Below are positions 7,588 to 9,354 of a stretch of DNA of 9,354 nucleotides, piece after piece; positions within the stretch are counted from its first letter, which is position 1; the number at the start of each line of letters is the position of its first letter. The position numbers and the translations under genes are program-made. The stretch covers positions 1-9,354 of the forward strand of contig CACIOV010000029.1 in the NCBI GenBank assembly GCA_902588335.1. Direction: 5' to 3'. The DNA is from an uncultured Pelagibacteraceae bacterium (lineage in GTDB: Bacteria; Pseudomonadota; Alphaproteobacteria; Pelagibacterales; Pelagibacteraceae). The notes below the pieces were generated by a model. That model saw only the letters and a program-made list of their open reading frames with translations. It was not told where the DNA came from and ran no database searches.

Positions 7588-8517
7588 ATGAATGAAAAAA
7601 ACGCATTAAAGGTAGAAAAACTAACTAAAATTTATTCAAAAAAATCCTCAAACGAGATTAAAGCATTGAATAATTTAAACTTAGAGGTGAAAGAAGGGGA
7701 AATTTTTGGATTGCTTGGTCCTAATGGAGCGGGCAAAACCACTTTTTTAAATATACTTGCTGGCACAGTTATAAAAAACTCCGGATATGTTAATGTGTGG
7801 GGTTATGATTTGGATCAAAACCCAAGACAAGTTAGATCTTCAATTGGAATTGTTCCGCAAGAAGTAAATCTTGACGCATTTTTTAGTCCTAGAAAGCTTT
7901 TAGAACTCCAAGCAGGATTATACGGAATACCAAAAAAAGATAGAATAACAGATACAATATTAAAATTAGTATCTCTTGAAAAACAAGCTAACTCATACGC
8001 AAGAAGTTTGTCAGGTGGTATGAAAAGAAGATTGTTGATCGCTAAAGCGATGGTTCACAGACCTCCTATTTTAGTTTTAGATGAACCAACGGCGGGTGTT
8101 GATGTCGAATTACGTCAAAATCTATGGAACAATGTAAAAGCACTTAACAAACAAGGAGTAACAATAATATTAACTACACATGTAATGTATGAGGCGCAGG
8201 AAATGTGCAACAGAATAGCAATTCTGAATAAGGGAAATTTAGTTAAATTAGATACCACAGGTAATCTATTAGATAGTATAAAAACTAAAAAAATTATATT
8301 TAAAGTAAAAAAAATAAATACAATTAATCCTGAAGATTCAAATGGAATAAAATTTTCTTATAAATCAAACAATGAAGTAACAGCTTTGTACGAAAGAAAA
8401 AAACACAAAATAGACCAAATAATAAACAAGATAAAAAATGCAGGAATGGAAATTTATGATATTTCGACTAATGAAGGTAACCTGGAAGATGTATTTATTG
8501 ATCTCACAAAAAACTAG
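7588..8517 (+). CDS. ABC-2 type transporter ATP-binding protein, YadG-like
   Basis: The 309-residue cytoplasmic ATPase has every functional motif: Walker A GPNGAGKTT (44-52), Q-loop Gln91 in VPQE, signature LSGGM (141-145), Walker B ILVLDEP (161-167), D-loop AGVD (169-172) and switch His198 in TTHVM. The C-terminal extension of about 80 residues ends in GNLEDVFIDLT, typical of the CcmA/DrrA class that pairs with ABC-2 membrane proteins. Length and sequence (KRRLLIAKAMVHRPP, EPTAGVDVELR) are closest to E. coli YadG, whose partner YadH is an ABC-2 permease. No permease gene lies next to it in this window: upstream is divergent polA, and 32 bases downstream is bioY. It is not an ECF-type A component by sequence, so powering BioY is unlikely. 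The substrate is unknown. Confidence 0.92.
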   Translation: MNEKNALKVEKLTKIYSKKSSNEIKALNNLNLEVKEGEIFGLLGPNGAGKTTFLNILAGTVIKNSGYVNVWGYDLDQNPRQVRSSIGIVPQEVNLDAFFSPRKLLELQAGLYGIPKKDRITDTILKLVSLEKQANSYARSLSGGMKRRLLIAKAMVHRPPILVLDEPTAGVDVELRQNLWNNVKALNKQGVTIILTTHVMYEAQEMCNRIAILNKGNLVKLDTTGNLLDSIKTKKIIFKVKKINTINPEDSNGIKFSYKSNNEVTALYERKKHKIDQIINKIKNAGMEIYDISTNEGNLEDVFIDLTKN

Positions 8518-8549
8518 ATTTCAACAAAAAAAGTTGTATTGTATTAAAC

Positions 8550-9110
8550 ATGGAAGCAATTAAAAATATTCAAATTAATAAAATTGCTAAGATCATCTTA
8601 ATAGCAATTTTAGGAACTTTACTGCTGACAATTTCTGCAAAAATTAAAATTCCTTTTTACCCAGTTCCTATGACCATGCAAACTTTTATAGTTTTGTTTC
8701 TTGGAATAATATTGGGCTCAAAAATTGGCCTTCTTACAGTAAGCTTATATTTATTTGAAGGAATTTTTGGTTTACCTGTATTTGCTGGCACCCCAGAAAA
8801 AGGAATTGGAATAATATATTTTACTGGACCAACCATGGGATACCTTATTGGTTTTTTGGTAGCTGTTTATCTTTCAGGTTTATTTAAATTTAACAAAGGA
8901 ATAATAAATACTTTTTTAAAATTAATATTTTCTGTGAGTTTTATTTATATCTTTGGTTTAATTTGGTTAGGCTTGTTAATTGGATGGGATAAACCAATAT
9001 TTAAATTAGGTGCTCAACCGTTTTTATTAGCTGAATTATTTAAAATATTATTATTATTGTTTCTAACTCCGACTCTTTTAAAGGTAAAAAAATTAATAAA
9101 AATTACCTAG
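8550..9110 (+). CDS. bioY: BioY, biotin-binding S component of an ECF-type transporter
   Basis: This is a very hydrophobic 186-residue inner-membrane protein with about six helices, the normal size of BioY. Family signatures are IPFYPVPMTMQTF (34-46), GLPVFAG (74-80), the glycine-rich GPTMGYLIGF (93-102) and the late PFLLAELFK (157-165). The last segment normally reads PFLPGDLxK, with an Asp and a Lys that contact biotin; here the acid is Glu162 and the Lys (165) is kept. BioY captures biotin and is usually driven by BioM/BioN or a shared EcfAAT module; neither is visible here. Solitary BioY proteins have been reported to transport biotin on their own. The gene lies 32 bases after the ATPase gene and probably shares its transcript. 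Its stop overlaps the convergent regA by 8 bases, leaving no room for a terminator between them. Confidence 0.93.
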   Translation: MEAIKNIQINKIAKIILIAILGTLLLTISAKIKIPFYPVPMTMQTFIVLFLGIILGSKIGLLTVSLYLFEGIFGLPVFAGTPEKGIGIIYFTGPTMGYLIGFLVAVYLSGLFKFNKGIINTFLKLIFSVSFIYIFGLIWLGLLIGWDKPIFKLGAQPFLLAELFKILLLLFLTPTLLKVKKLIKIT

Positions 9111-9354
9111 GAGATTTTTTGGAAAGAATTCTTTGTAAGGTTCTACGATGCATTTTTAATCTACGGGCTGTTTCGGAAACATTTCTATTACACAGTTCAA
9201 AAACTCTATGAATGTGTTCCCACTTTACTCTATCTGCGGACATCGGATTTTCTGGTGGAATAGCCTTAGATTCTGGCAAAGCCAAAAGAGCACTTTCAAC
9301 ATCGTCTGCATCTGCAGGTTTTGGTATATAATCAATAGCTCCAGCTTTAACCGC
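9103..9354 (-). CDS. regA: RegA/ActR-type redox response regulator, C-terminal part (5' end beyond window)
   Basis: The reading frame is open from the right edge to the TAA at 9105-9103, giving the last 83 residues. It begins in the end of the receiver domain, AVKAGAIDYIPKPADADDV, which contains the conserved Lys-Pro. It then runs through a proline-bearing linker, PPENPMSADRVKWEHI, into a Fis-type helix-turn-helix, NVSETARRLKMHRRTLQRIL. This linker and helix are nearly invariant in RegA/PrrA/ActR proteins, global regulators of redox, respiratory and carbon genes that are phosphorylated by RegB-type kinases. A TTG at 9285 could be mistaken for a start, but the receiver sequence continues upstream in frame. 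The gene is convergent with bioY and overlaps its last 8 bases. The phosphoacceptor Asp and the kinase gene are outside the window. Confidence 0.93.
   Translation of the reverse strand, partial: AVKAGAIDYIPKPADADDVESALLALPESKAIPPENPMSADRVKWEHIHRVFELCNRNVSETARRLKMHRRTLQRILSKKSPR

Noticed and set aside
8518..8549. Terminator between the ABC ATPase gene and bioY
   Set aside because: Only a four-pair CAAC/GTTG stem around a seven-A loop is present, with no run of T after it; co-transcription is more likely.
7588..9110. The ABC ATPase as the energising subunit of BioY
   Set aside because: Its sequence and C-terminal extension belong to the ABC-2 (YadG/CcmA) class, not to ECF A components, and no T component is present; adjacency alone is weak evidence.
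9103..9285. A 60-residue free-standing Fis-like helix-turn-helix protein starting at a TTG
   Set aside because: The frame stays open upstream to the window edge and encodes the end of a receiver domain with PKPADADD, so this is the C-terminus of a larger RegA-type regulator.

Overview
The window looks like core chromosome from a streamlined marine alphaproteobacterium of the SAR11 / Pelagibacterales type. The evidence is strong A+T richness, very short or overlapping gene junctions, weak or absent Shine-Dalgarno sequences, Lys/Ile/Asn-rich proteins, and alphaproteobacterial markers (ChvI/ChvG, the RegA tail, and an ahcY-tsaE-AmgK gene order). The assignment rests on recognition, not a database search. 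No RNA genes, insertion sequences, phage genes or CRISPR arrays were seen, and no gene-free stretch exceeds 63 bases.

Almost three quarters of the window is a minus-strand block, read right to left: polA (DNA polymerase I), chvI and chvG (envelope two-component system), ahcY (S-adenosylhomocysteine hydrolase), tsaE (tRNA t6A synthesis ATPase) and an AmgK-like sugar kinase that runs off the left edge. From chvI onward this is a compacted version of a cluster widely conserved in alphaproteobacteria. The hprK / EIIA / HPr (PTS-Ntr) genes that usually sit between chvG and ahcY are missing.

Right of polA, a 56-base divergent intergenic region leads into two plus-strand genes. One is a YadG-like ABC-2 ATPase with no permease beside it. 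The other is bioY, the biotin-binding S component of an ECF transporter, with no bioM or bioN beside it. bioY ends convergently on, and overlaps by 8 bases, the 3' end of a regA/actR-type redox response regulator that is cut by the right edge.

The genes cover housekeeping roles: DNA repair and replication, methyl-cycle turnover, tRNA modification, peptidoglycan sugar recycling, vitamin uptake and two signalling systems. I found no undescribed multi-gene system. The points most worth a second look are the remodelled KPF loop in ChvI, the short-form AhcY inside an alphaproteobacterial cluster, the loss of PTS-Ntr genes, and two transporter parts without visible partners.
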